This document shows, in pieces, positions 1-8,410 of a stretch of 48,540 bases of DNA; positions within the stretch are counted from its first letter, which is position 1, and each line of letters starts with the position of its first letter. Origin of the DNA: Thiobacillus sp. (GTDB taxonomy: Bacteria > Pseudomonadota > Gammaproteobacteria > Burkholderiales > Thiobacillaceae). The stretch is taken from positions 1 to 48,540 of the forward strand of contig JAUYCF010000052.1 of the NCBI GenBank assembly GCA_030692355.1, given 5' to 3'. The notes beneath the pieces are model-generated. The model was not told the origin of the DNA. It saw only the letters and a list, made by a program, of their open reading frames with translations, and ran no database searches. A program made the translations under genes and the position numbers.

Positions 1-798
1 GGCGCCGTTGACCATGCAGCCGATGTTGCCGGTGAGCGCGCCGTAGTTCACGTTGGCCGCGTTGGCCTCCGCTTCCTTGGCGTCGATCTGGCTGTCGTCG
101 CGCAGCTCGGCCAGGCTCTTGCGGCGGTACAGCGCGTTGTCGTCAACGCTCATCTTGCAGTCGAGCGGCAGCACGCGGTTGTCGGTCGTCACCACCAGCG
201 GGTTGATTTCGAGCAGGCTCAAATCGTTGCCGACGAACACGCGGTAGAGCTGCGGCAGCAGGCGGCAGAAATCCTTGTAGGCCTCGCCCGTCAGATCCAG
301 CGCGAAGGCCAGTGCGCGGCACTGGAAGTCCTGCACGCCAAAGAGTGGATCGCAGGTCTCCGTCAGCACCTTTTCCGGGGTGGCATGGGCGACTTCCTCG
401 ATGTCCATGCCGCCTGCGGCGGAAGCCACGATGGCGACGCGCTCGGTCTCGCGATCGACCAGCAGCGACAGGTACAGCTCGCGCGCGATCGGCAGCGTTT
501 CCTCCACCAGCACCTGGTTCACCGGCTGGCCGTCGGGGGCGTTCTGATTGGTCACCAGGGGTTTGCCGAGCAGCAATTCGGCCATCGCGCGTACGTCGTC
601 GAGGCGCTTGACGACCTTGACGCCGCCCACCTTGCCGCGCCCACCGGCGTGGATCTGCGCCTTCACCACCCAGGCCTCGCCGCCCAGCTCGCTTGCGGCT
701 TCTACAGCGGCATTGGCACTCGTCGCGGCGATGCCGCGCGGCGTGTTAATGTTGCCCGAGCGCAGGATTTGTTTGGCCTGATATTCATGCAGGTTCAT
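1..798 (-). CDS. sucC: Succinyl-CoA synthetase (ADP-forming) beta subunit, 5' part, cut by window edge
   Basis: Beta subunit of the TCA-cycle enzyme that interconverts succinyl-CoA and succinate with ATP or GTP formation; it pairs with SucD. The first 266 codons are visible and the remaining third lies before base 1. The protein opens MNLHEYQAKQIL, as this family does, and carries the ATP-grasp features KAQIHAGGRGKVGGVK near residue 46 and LLEINPLVV near residue 210. The ATG at 798 is set by the N-terminal match; there is no strong ribosome binding site. The start lies only 10 bases from the start of a divergent gene, so the sucC promoter must overlap that neighbour. sucD would be expected further left. 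Confidence 0.97.
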   Translation of the reverse strand, partial: MNLHEYQAKQILRSGNINTPRGIAATSANAAVEAASELGGEAWVVKAQIHAGGRGKVGGVKVVKRLDDVRAMAELLLGKPLVTNQNAPDGQPVNQVLVEETLPIARELYLSLLVDRETERVAIVASAAGGMDIEEVAHATPEKVLTETCDPLFGVQDFQCRALAFALDLTGEAYKDFCRLLPQLYRVFVGNDLSLLEINPLVVTTDNRVLPLDCKMSVDDNALYRRKSLAELRDDSQIDAKEAEANAANVNYGALTGNIGCMVNGA

Positions 799-808
799 TT
801 GTTTTTCG

Positions 809-1996
809 ATGGAAGCTCGCCAAAACGTGCATTTTGAAGCAAAGCCCCCCGCGACGGAAGCTGAAGCCGCAGAAACAGTCGTCCGCGTCGTGACAAAAAT
901 TGCAGAGTTGTCGGCGGATGCCTGGAACGCCCTGGCTGGCGATTCGCCCTTTGTGCAGCATGCCTTTCTGCACGCGCTGGAAGCCACCGATTGCGTCGGT
1001 GCAGGCATCGGCTGGGAGCCGGTGCATCTGGCCCTGTTTCGCGACGGCCAACTCGAAGCCGCGATGCCGCTCTACGTCAAGCACCATTCCTGGGGCGAGT
1101 TCGTGTTCGACTGGGCGTGGGCCGATGCCTATCGACGCCATGGTCTGAATTACTACCCCAAGCTGGTCTGCTGCGTGCCGTTTTCGCCGGTGCCCGGCCC
1201 GCGCCTCTTGGCGAAAAACGACGCCGACCGCGCCACGCTGATCCAGGCCGCGCTCAAACTCACCCGTGATTTGAATTGCTCGTCATTCCACATCCTGTTT
1301 CCCACCGAGCCCGATCATGCCGCGCTCAATGCGACGCCGCTGCTACACCGCAGCGGCTTCCAGTTCCACTGGAACAACGCGGGCTACGCCAGCTTCGACG
1401 ACTTCCTCGCGGCGATGACGCACGACAAGCGCAAGAAGATCCGCCAGGAAAGGAAGAAACTGGACAAGCTGGGGGTGAGTTTCCGCTGGGTCGAAGGACG
1501 CGACAGCACCGACGCCGACTGGGACCATCTCTACCGCTGCTACGCCGACACCTACGACCGCCACCGCAGCGAGCCGCATCTCAACCGCGCATTCTTCGCC
1601 AACCTGCGCGAGACGATGCCGGACAATCTGCTGCTGATCGTTGCGGACAAGGACGGCATTCCCACCGCCTGCTCGTTCTGCATCAAGGATGGAAAAAGGC
1701 TGTACGGCCGCCACTGGGGCACGCTGGAATACGTGCCCGGCCTGCACTTCGAGACCTGCTACCAGCAGGGCATCGAATACGCGATCGCGAAAGGCCTGCA
1801 GGTGTTCGAAGGCGGCGCGCAGGGCGAGCACAAGCTGTCACGCGGCCTGGTTCCCACCGCCACGCATTCCTGGCACTGGCTGGAAAATGATGAATTCCGC
1901 GCGGCGGTCGACCGCTTCCTGGAACGCGAGACCGACGCTATCGGCCATTACATGGACGAGCTGGAAGGCCCGTTCCGCCGCAAACCGCCCGGCTGA
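809..1996 (+). CDS. GNAT-fold acyltransferase of the COG3146 (DUF482) family
   Basis: A 395-residue protein that resembles the 'peptidogalycan biosynthesis/recognition' GNAT-like family (COG3146), soluble proteins of about 380 residues with no proven substrate. Family-like segments include DSPFVQHAFLHALE near residue 45, the basic stretch HDKRKKIRQERKKL near 205, and the conserved C-terminal part GRHWGTLEYVPGLHFETCY and FEGGAQGEHKLSRGL. The assigned ATG at 809 adds a poorly conserved N-terminus. A GTG at 890 (VTKIAELSADAW) matches the family start better and would leave room for the sucC promoter. It converges on the antiporter gene with 2 bases between stop codons. Acyl donor and acceptor are unknown. 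Confidence 0.85.
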   Translation: MEARQNVHFEAKPPATEAEAAETVVRVVTKIAELSADAWNALAGDSPFVQHAFLHALEATDCVGAGIGWEPVHLALFRDGQLEAAMPLYVKHHSWGEFVFDWAWADAYRRHGLNYYPKLVCCVPFSPVPGPRLLAKNDADRATLIQAALKLTRDLNCSSFHILFPTEPDHAALNATPLLHRSGFQFHWNNAGYASFDDFLAAMTHDKRKKIRQERKKLDKLGVSFRWVEGRDSTDADWDHLYRCYADTYDRHRSEPHLNRAFFANLRETMPDNLLLIVADKDGIPTACSFCIKDGKRLYGRHWGTLEYVPGLHFETCYQQGIEYAIAKGLQVFEGGAQGEHKLSRGLVPTATHSWHWLENDEFRAAVDRFLERETDAIGHYMDELEGPFRRKPPG

Positions 1997-1998
1997 GA

Positions 1999-3000
1999 TC
2001 AGACCAGAACCGCGGTCAGATAGGTCACGTACAGGGCGCCGTTGACGAACAGGTGCCACACGCGCAGGCCGCCGTTCAGCGCCGCCCAGCGCAGCCAGAA
2101 TGCCGCGACCAGGGTGATCAGCACGCCCAGCAGCACTTCCTTTTGCGGCGCCCACGGCGTCAGCGAAATGCCGATGGCGGGCAGCAGCGTGCCCTGGAAC
2201 ACCATCGCACCGGTGATATTGCCGAATGCCAGGGTGTCCTTGCGTTTGCGGATCCACAGGATTGAATTCACTTTTTCCGGCAGTTCGGTCGCGATCGGAA
2301 TGATCAAAAGCGAGAGCAGCAGCGCGGAAATGCCGATGATGGGCGCGGCAGCTTCCACGCCGTGGATGAAACCCTTGGCGCCGGTGATCAGCAGCGCCAG
2401 GCCCAGCGCCAGCTGCACCAGGATGAAAAGCAGATTCTGCGGCAAGCCCAGGCGGGTCAGCAGCATCGGCGAGCCGGCTTCGGTGGCATGGCCGCCCTCA
2501 ACCAGCCCGGCCGACGCGCGCAGGGTCAGCATGACGTAGACGAAGTAAATCGTCACCATGACGAAGGCGATGCCCGCGCGCACCCAGCCCTCGCCGTGCG
2601 GGATGAACATGGCGACGAAGGCCAGCAGGAACGCCATCAGGAAGAAATCCAGGTCGCGCTTGAGACCGGTCTTCTCCGGAGTGAGGTGGCCCAGCAGGCC
2701 GCGCCGCTTCAGCACCGCCACGCTCATCAGGCACAGCGACAGCGTCGACAGCATCAAGGGCGCGCCGAGAATGGCGCCGACGCCGATTTCCTGGTTGACC
2801 GCTGCATTGCCGGTGCCGGCAAAAATCGCCAGCAAGGGCACCAGGGTTTCCGGCATGGCGGTGCCGACCGCGGCAAACAGCGAGCCGGTCACGCCTTCGG
2901 AGATTTTGAGTTGTTCGCCCAGGTGTTCGAGCGCGTTGACAAAGATTTCCGCCGCCACCAGGATGAGCAGCAGATAGCCGAAGAGTTCGAGAAACAGCAT
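1999..3000 (-). CDS. Sodium/calcium exchanger-type membrane antiporter
   Basis: A 333-residue inner-membrane protein built almost wholly of hydrophobic helices. It has two related halves typical of the Na_Ca_ex family: the first carries AAVGTAMPETLVPLLAI near residue 43, the second ATELPEKVNSILWI near 228 followed by GNITGAMVFQGTL. The acidic residues in the two PE motifs correspond to the ion-binding alpha repeats of CAX/NCX proteins. Family knowledge supports exchange of a cation such as Ca2+ for Na+ or H+; the substrate here cannot be read from sequence. No clear Shine-Dalgarno precedes the ATG, but an extended -10 (TGCTAGAAT on the minus strand) lies about 30 bases upstream. Confidence 0.88.
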   Translation of the reverse strand: MLFLELFGYLLLILVAAEIFVNALEHLGEQLKISEGVTGSLFAAVGTAMPETLVPLLAIFAGTGNAAVNQEIGVGAILGAPLMLSTLSLCLMSVAVLKRRGLLGHLTPEKTGLKRDLDFFLMAFLLAFVAMFIPHGEGWVRAGIAFVMVTIYFVYVMLTLRASAGLVEGGHATEAGSPMLLTRLGLPQNLLFILVQLALGLALLITGAKGFIHGVEAAAPIIGISALLLSLLIIPIATELPEKVNSILWIRKRKDTLAFGNITGAMVFQGTLLPAIGISLTPWAPQKEVLLGVLITLVAAFWLRWAALNGGLRVWHLFVNGALYVTYLTAVLV

Positions 3001-3026
3001 GAGTGCCGGCCAGGAGGAAAGCCGCG

Positions 3027-3035
3027 ATTCTAGCA
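3027..3035 (-). promoter_or_regulatory. Extended -10 promoter element of the antiporter gene
   Basis: On the minus strand this reads TGCTAGAAT, a TGn-type extended -10. It would start a transcript about 20 bases before the antiporter ATG. No good -35 hexamer is seen, as is common with extended -10 sites. Confidence 0.4.
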
Positions 3036-3096
3036 GTCCGGATGCCGCCGCCCTATCCGCTTTTTACCCCCGGCCGGGGGCGATTCTCACCCCTGA

Positions 3097-3552
3097 TCAG
3101 GGCGCCAGGGCGCGTCCGAGGAACACCACCGCAATCGTCAGCAACCCCAGGCTGAGGTTGATGCCGATCAGCATGCGGATTTGCGCCAGCGCCGCGCCGC
3201 CTGCTTTCCAGTTCTGCTCGTCGACCGCGCGCTTGAGTTTCTTGTAGGGAATGAAAAACACCTGCGCGAAAATCAGCATCATCAGCACGCCGAGCGCCAG
3301 CATGGCCATGGCGTAATGCGGTGCAGCCATGCCGCCGAACACCATCAGCATGTGCAGGCCGCTCAGCAGGACCAGCGCCACCGAAACCCACACCCAGGGA
3401 AAGAACTTGCCGAACACGCCGGCCCACAGGGTGAGCCGTTGCGGCGGTTCGAGCACGCTGGCGGCCACCGGACGCAGTGCCATGTAGGCGAAGAACATGC
3501 CGCCGACCCAAACGACGACACCCATCACATGCAGAAATAACGAGACATTCAC
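3097..3552 (-). CDS. CopD-like small integral membrane protein
   Basis: A 151-residue protein with four predicted membrane helices and conserved histidines, for example FLHVMGVVVWVGGMFF at the N-terminus and SGLHMLMVF near residue 80. This is the layout of CopD-family (copper resistance D) domain proteins and related cytochrome-b-like proteins. GTG at 3552 is chosen because GAAAGGAAG lies five bases upstream; a longer frame from 3588 has no such site. It follows rnhB on the same strand after 44 bases that include a strong hairpin. A role in copper or haem handling is a family inference only. Confidence 0.8.
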   Translation of the reverse strand: MNVSLFLHVMGVVVWVGGMFFAYMALRPVAASVLEPPQRLTLWAGVFGKFFPWVWVSVALVLLSGLHMLMVFGGMAAPHYAMAMLALGVLMMLIFAQVFFIPYKKLKRAVDEQNWKAGGAALAQIRMLIGINLSLGLLTIAVVFLGRALAP

Positions 3553-3591
3553 GGGACTTCCTTTCAAAAAAACGGATTGATCAAGCATGAC

Positions 3592-3619
3592 AGAGCCTAT
3601 TTCAGCAGAAATAGGCTCT
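3592..3619 (-). other. 12-bp perfect hairpin spanning the rnhB stop codon
   Basis: Left arm AGAGCCTATTTC, loop AGCA, right arm GAAATAGGCTCT: a perfect inverted repeat that contains the last codons and the stop of rnhB. No U-run follows on the minus strand, so it is not a standard terminator. It may end the long lpx transcript, protect its 3' end, or modulate read-through to the CopD-like gene. Confidence 0.6.
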
Positions 3620-4202
3620 TAACCGGGGAAAAGCTGCGTCGATGCTGCGGGCAGGCACCGTGCGCCTGCAAGGCTGCCAGATGCATGGCGGTGCCATATC
3701 CCATGTGGCTGGCAAAACCGTAGGCCGGATATTCGTAGTGTAGGCCACACATGTACTGGTCGCGCGCGGTCTTGGCCAAAATCGAGGCGGCGGCGATCGC
3801 GGCCACCTTGTCGTCGCCCTTGACCACCGCCTGCGAGCGCCACGCCCAGTCGGGGCAGCGGTTGCCGTCGACCCAGACGTCGTCCGGCGCTCGTCCCAGC
3901 CCAGCCACGGCGCGCTGCATCGCCAGCAGGGTGGCCTGCAGGATGTTCAACTGATCGATCTCGGCGACGCTGGCCTCGGCCACGCACCAGGCAACGGCGC
4001 GCAGGCGGATCTCGTCGGCCAGGCGCTCGCGCGCGGCGGCGGAAAGTTTCTTGGAGTCGCGCAGGCCGGCGATCGGCTGCGCGGGATCGAGCATGACCGC
4101 CGCCGCCATCACCGGCCCCGCCAGCGGGCCGCGGCCGGCCTCGTCGACGCCGCACAGCCCGAGCGGCCCCACATGCAGCACGACAGGCTGGCGCGGCGTC
4201 AT
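3597..4202 (-). CDS. rnhB: Ribonuclease HII
   Basis: Endonuclease that cleaves the RNA strand of RNA/DNA hybrids and removes misincorporated ribonucleotides from DNA, acting in the cytoplasm. The 201-residue protein has the type 2 RNase H signature [15 protein letters not shown] near residue 17 (catalytic D and E), DSKKLSA near 45, VDGNRCPDW near 115, [17 protein letters not shown] near 133 and DQYM. The ATG at 4202 overlaps the lpxB stop (ATGA), giving translational coupling, and is preferred over a longer frame that runs deep into lpxB. The lpxB-rnhB order is standard in proteobacteria. Confidence 0.97.
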   Translation of the reverse strand: MTPRQPVVLHVGPLGLCGVDEAGRGPLAGPVMAAAVMLDPAQPIAGLRDSKKLSAAARERLADEIRLRAVAWCVAEASVAEIDQLNILQATLLAMQRAVAGLGRAPDDVWVDGNRCPDWAWRSQAVVKGDDKVAAIAAASILAKTARDQYMCGLHYEYPAYGFASHMGYGTAMHLAALQAHGACPQHRRSFSPVKSLFLLK

Positions 4203-5326
4203 GCGCCCTCCAGGTAGGGCTGCACCGCCTCGGCGATGCGCGCGCTGGCATTCTGCCGCAGGCTCACGTGCATGGAGCGGAAGGTTTCGAAGGCCGCATC
4301 CCGGCGCGGCGCATCGTCCAGCCAGGCCAGCGCGTCGTTTGCCAGGTTCTCCGGCGTGGCGGCTTCCTGCACCCGTTCCGGCACCACGAAATCGCGCGCC
4401 AGAATGTTCGGCAGGCCGATCCAGGGCAGCAGCGCTTTCTTGCGCATCAGGGTTGCGGTGAGCGCGGGAACGCGGTAGGTGATGACCATGGGTTTCTTGA
4501 ACAGCGCGGCTTCGAGGGTGGCGGTGCCGGAGGCCACCAGCGCGACGTCGCACGCCGCCAGCGCAGTGTGCGACCGGCCATCCAGCACCTGCAACGGAAG
4601 ATCCAGTCCCTGCGCCGCCTGCCGGACCAGCCGCGCGGCGGCCGCGTTCGCGGCGGGCAGCACGAACTGCGCGTCGGGGTGGCGCCGGCGAATGCGCATC
4701 GCGGCATCGAGCATCAGCCGCGCATGCCGCGCCACCTCGGACAGCCGGCTGCCCGGCAGCAACGCGATGACCGGGCCGGCTGCCAGGCCCAGGGCCGTTC
4801 GGGCTGCGACGGTATCGGGTTCAAGCGGAATCACGTCGGCCAGCGGATGGCCGACGTAGGTTACGGGGATGCCGGTATCGCGGTAGATCGCTTCCTCGAA
4901 CGGAAACACCACCAGCATGTGCGAGACGGCTTCCTTGATTCGGTGGATGCGCTCGGGCCGCCACGCCCAGATCGACGGGCTGACGAAGTGCACGGTGGGG
5001 ATGCCGGCCTGCTTGAGCCTGGCTTCCAGCGTGAAGTTGAAATCCGGCGCGTCGATGCCGATGAAGACGCGGGGCCGCTCGCGCAGGAAATAGCGGGCGA
5101 TGCGCGAACGGATCCACAGCAGTTCCGGCAGGTGGCGCAGCACCTCGACGTAGCCGTTGACCGCAAGCTTGTCGCTCGGATAGACCGCCTCGACCCCGAC
5201 TTCGATCATGCGCGGGCCGGCGATGCCGGCTGCGCGCAAATCGGGATGGTTTTGTTTCAGTGCGGCGACGAAGTGCGCGCCGAGAAGATCGCCGGATGCT
5301 TCGCCGGCGACCAGACCGAGGTCCAT
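4199..5326 (-). CDS. lpxB: Lipid-A-disaccharide synthase
   Basis: Glycosyltransferase of the Raetz pathway that joins UDP-2,3-diacylglucosamine and lipid X to form the lipid A disaccharide at the inner face of the cytoplasmic membrane. At 375 residues it has the normal length. It begins with the glycine-rich [14 protein letters not shown] and contains GIDAPDFNF near residue 95, [14 protein letters not shown] near 118, [14 protein letters not shown] near 185 and [17 protein letters not shown] near 272. The ATG at 5326 overlaps the lpxA stop by one base (TGATG), so the two are translationally coupled. Confidence 0.98.
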   Translation of the reverse strand: MDLGLVAGEASGDLLGAHFVAALKQNHPDLRAAGIAGPRMIEVGVEAVYPSDKLAVNGYVEVLRHLPELLWIRSRIARYFLRERPRVFIGIDAPDFNFTLEARLKQAGIPTVHFVSPSIWAWRPERIHRIKEAVSHMLVVFPFEEAIYRDTGIPVTYVGHPLADVIPLEPDTVAARTALGLAAGPVIALLPGSRLSEVARHARLMLDAAMRIRRRHPDAQFVLPAANAAAARLVRQAAQGLDLPLQVLDGRSHTALAACDVALVASGTATLEAALFKKPMVITYRVPALTATLMRKKALLPWIGLPNILARDFVVPERVQEAATPENLANDALAWLDDAPRRDAAFETFRSMHVSLRQNASARIAEAVQPYLEGA

Positions 5327-6096
5327 CACCGGATGATGCCGCGCTCGGAACGCGCGAGAAAATCGAGCAGCTGCCGGACTTCGGCATGGCTCGCTGCCTC
5401 GGATTCGAGCTTGTCCTTTGCCTCGGCCAGCGTGTTGCCTTCGCGGTAGAGAATCCTGTAGGCGCGCTTCAGCGCGGCCAGCGCCTCGGCGGAAAACCCG
5501 CGCCGTTTGAGGCCTTCGCTGTTGAGGCCGTGCGGTGCGGCGGGCTGGCCGGATGCCATGATGAAGGGCGGGATGTCCTTGAACACGACGCTGGAGATGC
5601 CGGTCATCACGTGGGCGCCGACCTTGCAGAACTGGTGCACGCCGGTGAAGCCGCCGAGGATCGCCCAATCGCCGACTTCGGCGTGCCCCGCCAGCGAGGC
5701 ATTGTTGGCGAAGATGGTGCGGTCGCCCACCACGCAGTCGTGCGCGATGTGGACGTAGGCCATGATCCAGTTGTGGCTGCCGATCGTCGTCACGCCGCGG
5801 TCCTGCACGGTGCCGGTATTGAAGGTGCAGAACTCGCGAATCACGTTGTGGTCGCCGATTTCAAGCCGCGTCGGCTCGCCGGCGTATTTCTTGTCCTGCG
5901 GCGCCTCGCCGAGCGAGACGAAATGGAAGATCCGGTTGTGTGCACCGATTTGGGTATGGCCGGTGATCACGGCATGGGCGCCAACTGTGGTGCCGGCGCC
6001 GATCTCGACGTGCTCGCCGATGATCGTATAGGGACCGATCTCGACGTCGTCCGCAAGCCGGGCGCCCGCAGCGACCAGCGCGGTGGGGTGAATCAT
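5326..6096 (-). CDS. lpxA: UDP-N-acetylglucosamine O-acyltransferase
   Basis: First enzyme of lipid A synthesis: it transfers a 3-hydroxyacyl chain from ACP to the 3-OH of UDP-GlcNAc. The 256-residue protein (E. coli has 262) shows the left-handed beta-helix hexapeptide pattern (IGPYTIIGEHVEIG and onward), the catalytic His in LAGHAEVG, and family motifs GVHQFCKVGAHVMTG and GLKRRGFS. ATG at 6096 is chosen because MIHPTALV is the family N-terminus and GAGG lies upstream; the frame extends further but into non-homologous sequence. It normally abuts fabZ; here 248 bases separate them. Confidence 0.98.
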   Translation of the reverse strand: MIHPTALVAAGARLADDVEIGPYTIIGEHVEIGAGTTVGAHAVITGHTQIGAHNRIFHFVSLGEAPQDKKYAGEPTRLEIGDHNVIREFCTFNTGTVQDRGVTTIGSHNWIMAYVHIAHDCVVGDRTIFANNASLAGHAEVGDWAILGGFTGVHQFCKVGAHVMTGISSVVFKDIPPFIMASGQPAAPHGLNSEGLKRRGFSAEALAALKRAYRILYREGNTLAEAKDKLESEAASHAEVRQLLDFLARSERGIIR

Positions 6097-6106
6097 CCTG
6101 GAAACC

Positions 6107-6286
6107 TCAGTTGGACGCGCCCAATGGCGCGTCTGGGTGGGTGGATGCCGCGAAGCGAGGAGGCAGCAGGCCACTGCCTGCAACGATGAGCGACAAAGGC
6201 AGACACACAGCCAGGCGTGCCAGTGGGTGTGTAGCGAATTCAACCTGCCTGCGATTTTGGACGAAGGCAGAAAACTCAGTAGTCAT
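6107..6286 (-). CDS. Possible 59-residue protein within the fabZ-lpxA insert
   Basis: A short frame in operon direction fills most of the unusual 248-bp gap. Its ATG has a good ribosome binding site (GGAGAG, five bases upstream). The product begins MTTEFSAFVQNRRQ and has one hydrophobic run, LARLAVCLPLSLIVAGSGLL, near residues 19-38. I recognise no family. It may be a small membrane peptide, or a chance frame in an inserted repeat; the surrounding DNA is rich in inverted repeats (6114-6133; TCTCCGGCGGAGA just upstream of the ATG), which favours the second view. Confidence 0.3.
   Translation of the reverse strand: MTTEFSAFVQNRRQVEFATHPLARLAVCLPLSLIVAGSGLLPPRFAASTHPDAPLGASN
6114..6133. repeat. 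Inverted repeat in the fabZ-lpxA gap
   Basis: GACGCGCC, loop CAAT, GGCGCGTC: a perfect 8-bp stem located 18 bases before the lpxA start. No U-run follows in either direction. It may fold in the operon mRNA upstream of lpxA or mark the edge of an inserted element. Confidence 0.55.
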
Positions 6287-6344
6287 GAGAACTCTCCGGC
6301 GGAGATGAGCGGTCAACTGGGGTTTTCAGGATGAGTGCCATTGT

Positions 6345-6788
6345 TCAGGGCTTGTCGCGCAGGGTGGCCATCAGTTCGGCTTCGGCCACCAGCACGCCGT
6401 CCACTTCGGCACGCCCGGTGTATTTCCAGATGCCGCGCATCTCGCGCACGATGCCGACCTTGAGCACCAGCTGGTCGCCGGGTTTGACCGGCTTCTTGAA
6501 GCGGGCGCCATCGATGCCGGCAAAGTAGACGATGCCGATATCTTCCGGCGCGATGTTCTTGGTCTTGAACGACAGGATCGCCGCCGCCTGGGCCATGGCT
6601 TCCAGGATCAGCACGCCCGGCATCACCGGCGCGCCGGGGAAGTGGCCGGGGAAAAACGGCTCGTTGATGGTGACGTTCTTGATCGCGGTGATGGTTTTGC
6701 CGATCTCCATCTCGATGACCCGATCAATCAGCAGGAAGGGGTAGCGATGCGGCAGGTACTGCATCACCTGCTCGATTTCCATGATCAT
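6345..6788 (-). CDS. fabZ: 3-hydroxyacyl-[ACP] dehydratase FabZ
   Basis: Dehydrates 3-hydroxyacyl-ACP in type II fatty acid elongation and so competes with LpxA and LpxD for hydroxyacyl-ACP, which explains its place in the lpx cluster. The 147-residue hot-dog-fold protein has [13 protein letters not shown] near residue 12, the active-site region [20 protein letters not shown] near 45 (catalytic His in GHFPG, catalytic Glu in LILE) and [15 protein letters not shown]. The ATG at 6788 overlaps the lpxD stop (ATGA); a second ATG lies two codons downstream. Confidence 0.98.
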   Translation of the reverse strand: MIMEIEQVMQYLPHRYPFLLIDRVIEMEIGKTITAIKNVTINEPFFPGHFPGAPVMPGVLILEAMAQAAAILSFKTKNIAPEDIGIVYFAGIDGARFKKPVKPGDQLVLKVGIVREMRGIWKYTGRAEVDGVLVAEAELMATLRDKP

Positions 6789-7816
6789 GGTTTGTTTTCC
6801 AGTTCGTTGAGGCGTTTTTCGAGCTGCTTGACGCGGTTCACCAGCTTGTCGAGGTTGCGCATGTGGACGGCGTTTTTCTGCCAGACCTCGTGCTCGGTGA
6901 ACGGCGGCGCCGAGGTGTAGGTGCCCGCCTTCGGCAGCGACTTGGTGATCAGGGTGTTGGTCGAGATGCGGGTGCCGTCGGCGATCTCGATGTGGCCGAA
7001 GATCATCGCCGCGCCGCCGATCATGCAGTGGCGGCCGATCTTCGCACTGCCCGCGATGCCGGTGCAGGCCGCGATCGCGGTGTGCGCGCCGATCGTCACG
7101 TTGTGCGCGACCTGGACCAGGTTGTCGAGCTTGACGCCTTCCTCGATCACCGTGTCTTCCAGTGCGCCGCGGTCGATGGTGGTGCAGGCGCCGACCTCGA
7201 CGTCGTCGCCGATCAGCACACGGCCGATCTGCGGGATTTTTTCCCAGCGGCCTTCGCTCGGCGCGAAGCCGAAGCCATCGGAGCCGATGACGCATGCCGA
7301 GTGCAGGATGACGCGGTCGCCCACTTCGCAGCGGTGGTAGACGGTGACGTTGGCGTGCAGCAGGCAATCGGCACCGACGCGGGCATGGTCGCCGACCACG
7401 CAGTTGGGCCCGACCACGGTGCGGGCGCCGATCGCCGCGCCGCTGCCGATCACGGCGCCGGCTGCGATGCTGGCGTCGGCGGCGATCTCCGCATCCGGCG
7501 CGACCGTCGCCGCGGGATGAACCCCCGCGGGCGGGCGCGGCGGCGGATTCAGCAGGGCCGAGACGCGCGCGAAATAGAGGTAGGGATTGGGCGTGAGGAT
7601 GCGCGGCAGGTCGGTGGCGTCACGCGCATCCGCCGGCAGAATGACCGCACCCGCGCGGGTGCCCGCCAGTTGGGAGAGATACTTTTCCTGCGAGACGAAG
7701 CCGATTTCGTCGGGCGTGGCGCGATCCAGCGGCGCAACCTGACGCACCGTCCGCGCGCCATCGCCCACGAGTTCCCCGCCAAAACGGGCGACCAGCGCTG
7801 CCAGCGTTACAGCCAT
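6785..7816 (-). CDS. lpxD: UDP-3-O-acylglucosamine N-acyltransferase
   Basis: Third step of lipid A synthesis: it adds the N-linked 3-hydroxyacyl chain from ACP to UDP-3-O-acyl-glucosamine. The 343-residue protein has the N-terminal uridine-binding domain ([14 protein letters not shown] near residue 34, [11 protein letters not shown] near 80), then a long hexapeptide beta-helix with [18 protein letters not shown] near 194 and [15 protein letters not shown] near 238 (catalytic His region), and a C-terminal helix ending [10 protein letters not shown]. Length and domain order are normal. It sits between skp and fabZ as in other proteobacteria. Confidence 0.98.
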   Translation of the reverse strand: MAVTLAALVARFGGELVGDGARTVRQVAPLDRATPDEIGFVSQEKYLSQLAGTRAGAVILPADARDATDLPRILTPNPYLYFARVSALLNPPPRPPAGVHPAATVAPDAEIAADASIAAGAVIGSGAAIGARTVVGPNCVVGDHARVGADCLLHANVTVYHRCEVGDRVILHSACVIGSDGFGFAPSEGRWEKIPQIGRVLIGDDVEVGACTTIDRGALEDTVIEEGVKLDNLVQVAHNVTIGAHTAIAACTGIAGSAKIGRHCMIGGAAMIFGHIEIADGTRISTNTLITKSLPKAGTYTSAPPFTEHEVWQKNAVHMRNLDKLVNRVKQLEKRLNELENKP

Positions 7817-7882
7817 AGGTTGGGTTTACTTTCCGCGAAAGGGTTATTTCCATGCCGGCATCGTTTCCCGCGCCGGCTTGTT

Positions 7883-8386
7883 TTATTTCCCGGCCAGGGC
7901 CTTCATCACCCGGTCGGTGATGTCGTTTTTGGGATCGACATAAACCGCCTGCTCGACGACCAGATCGAATTTCTCGGCACGCGCGATCTCCTGGATCGCC
8001 TTGCGCGCACGCTCCTGGATCTGTCCCAGTTCTTCATTGCGGCGCAGGTTGAGGTCTTCGCGGAATTCGCGTCCCTGGCGCTGCAGATCGCGGTTGAGGT
8101 TGCCGAGGTCGCGCTCCTTCGCCTTGCGCTCGCTGTCCGACATGGTCACACCGTCCTTGTCGAGTTGCAGCTGCAAATCGCGCGCCTGCTTGGCGAGTTT
8201 CTGCAATTCCTGATCGCGCGCGGCGAATTCGCGCTCCAGTTTCTTCTGTGCGGCGACCGACAGCGGCGCTTCGCGCAACAGTTTTTCAGTGTTGACAAAA
8301 CCAATCTTGGTATCGGCCAGGGCGGGAGCGGCCGCAAAGGCCGACGCCAGGATCAGGGAAACGACTCGCTGCTTGAATTTCATCAT
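7883..8386 (-). CDS. skp: Periplasmic chaperone Skp/OmpH
   Basis: Holds unfolded outer-membrane proteins in the periplasm on their way to BamA. The product of about 167 residues has a signal peptide (SLILASAFAAAPALA) with cleavage likely after ALA, followed by DTKIGFVNTEKLLRE and a long charged coiled coil (about residues 45-115), the 'tentacle' region of the jellyfish-like trimer. It ends in a region related to the Skp trimer core. GTG (8389), ATG (8386) and ATG (8383) are all in frame; 8386 is chosen for its six-base spacing from GGAG. It lies directly downstream of bamA. Confidence 0.93.
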   Translation of the reverse strand: MMKFKQRVVSLILASAFAAAPALADTKIGFVNTEKLLREAPLSVAAQKKLEREFAARDQELQKLAKQARDLQLQLDKDGVTMSDSERKAKERDLGNLNRDLQRQGREFREDLNLRRNEELGQIQERARKAIQEIARAEKFDLVVEQAVYVDPKNDITDRVMKALAGK

Positions 8387-8410
8387 CACATACTCCGGTA
8401 ACGGCTAACC

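Noticed and set aside
3067-3086. GC palindrome CCCCCGGCCGGGGG after the CopD-like gene as a terminator
   Set aside because: The T-run lies on the wrong side for either strand's transcript.
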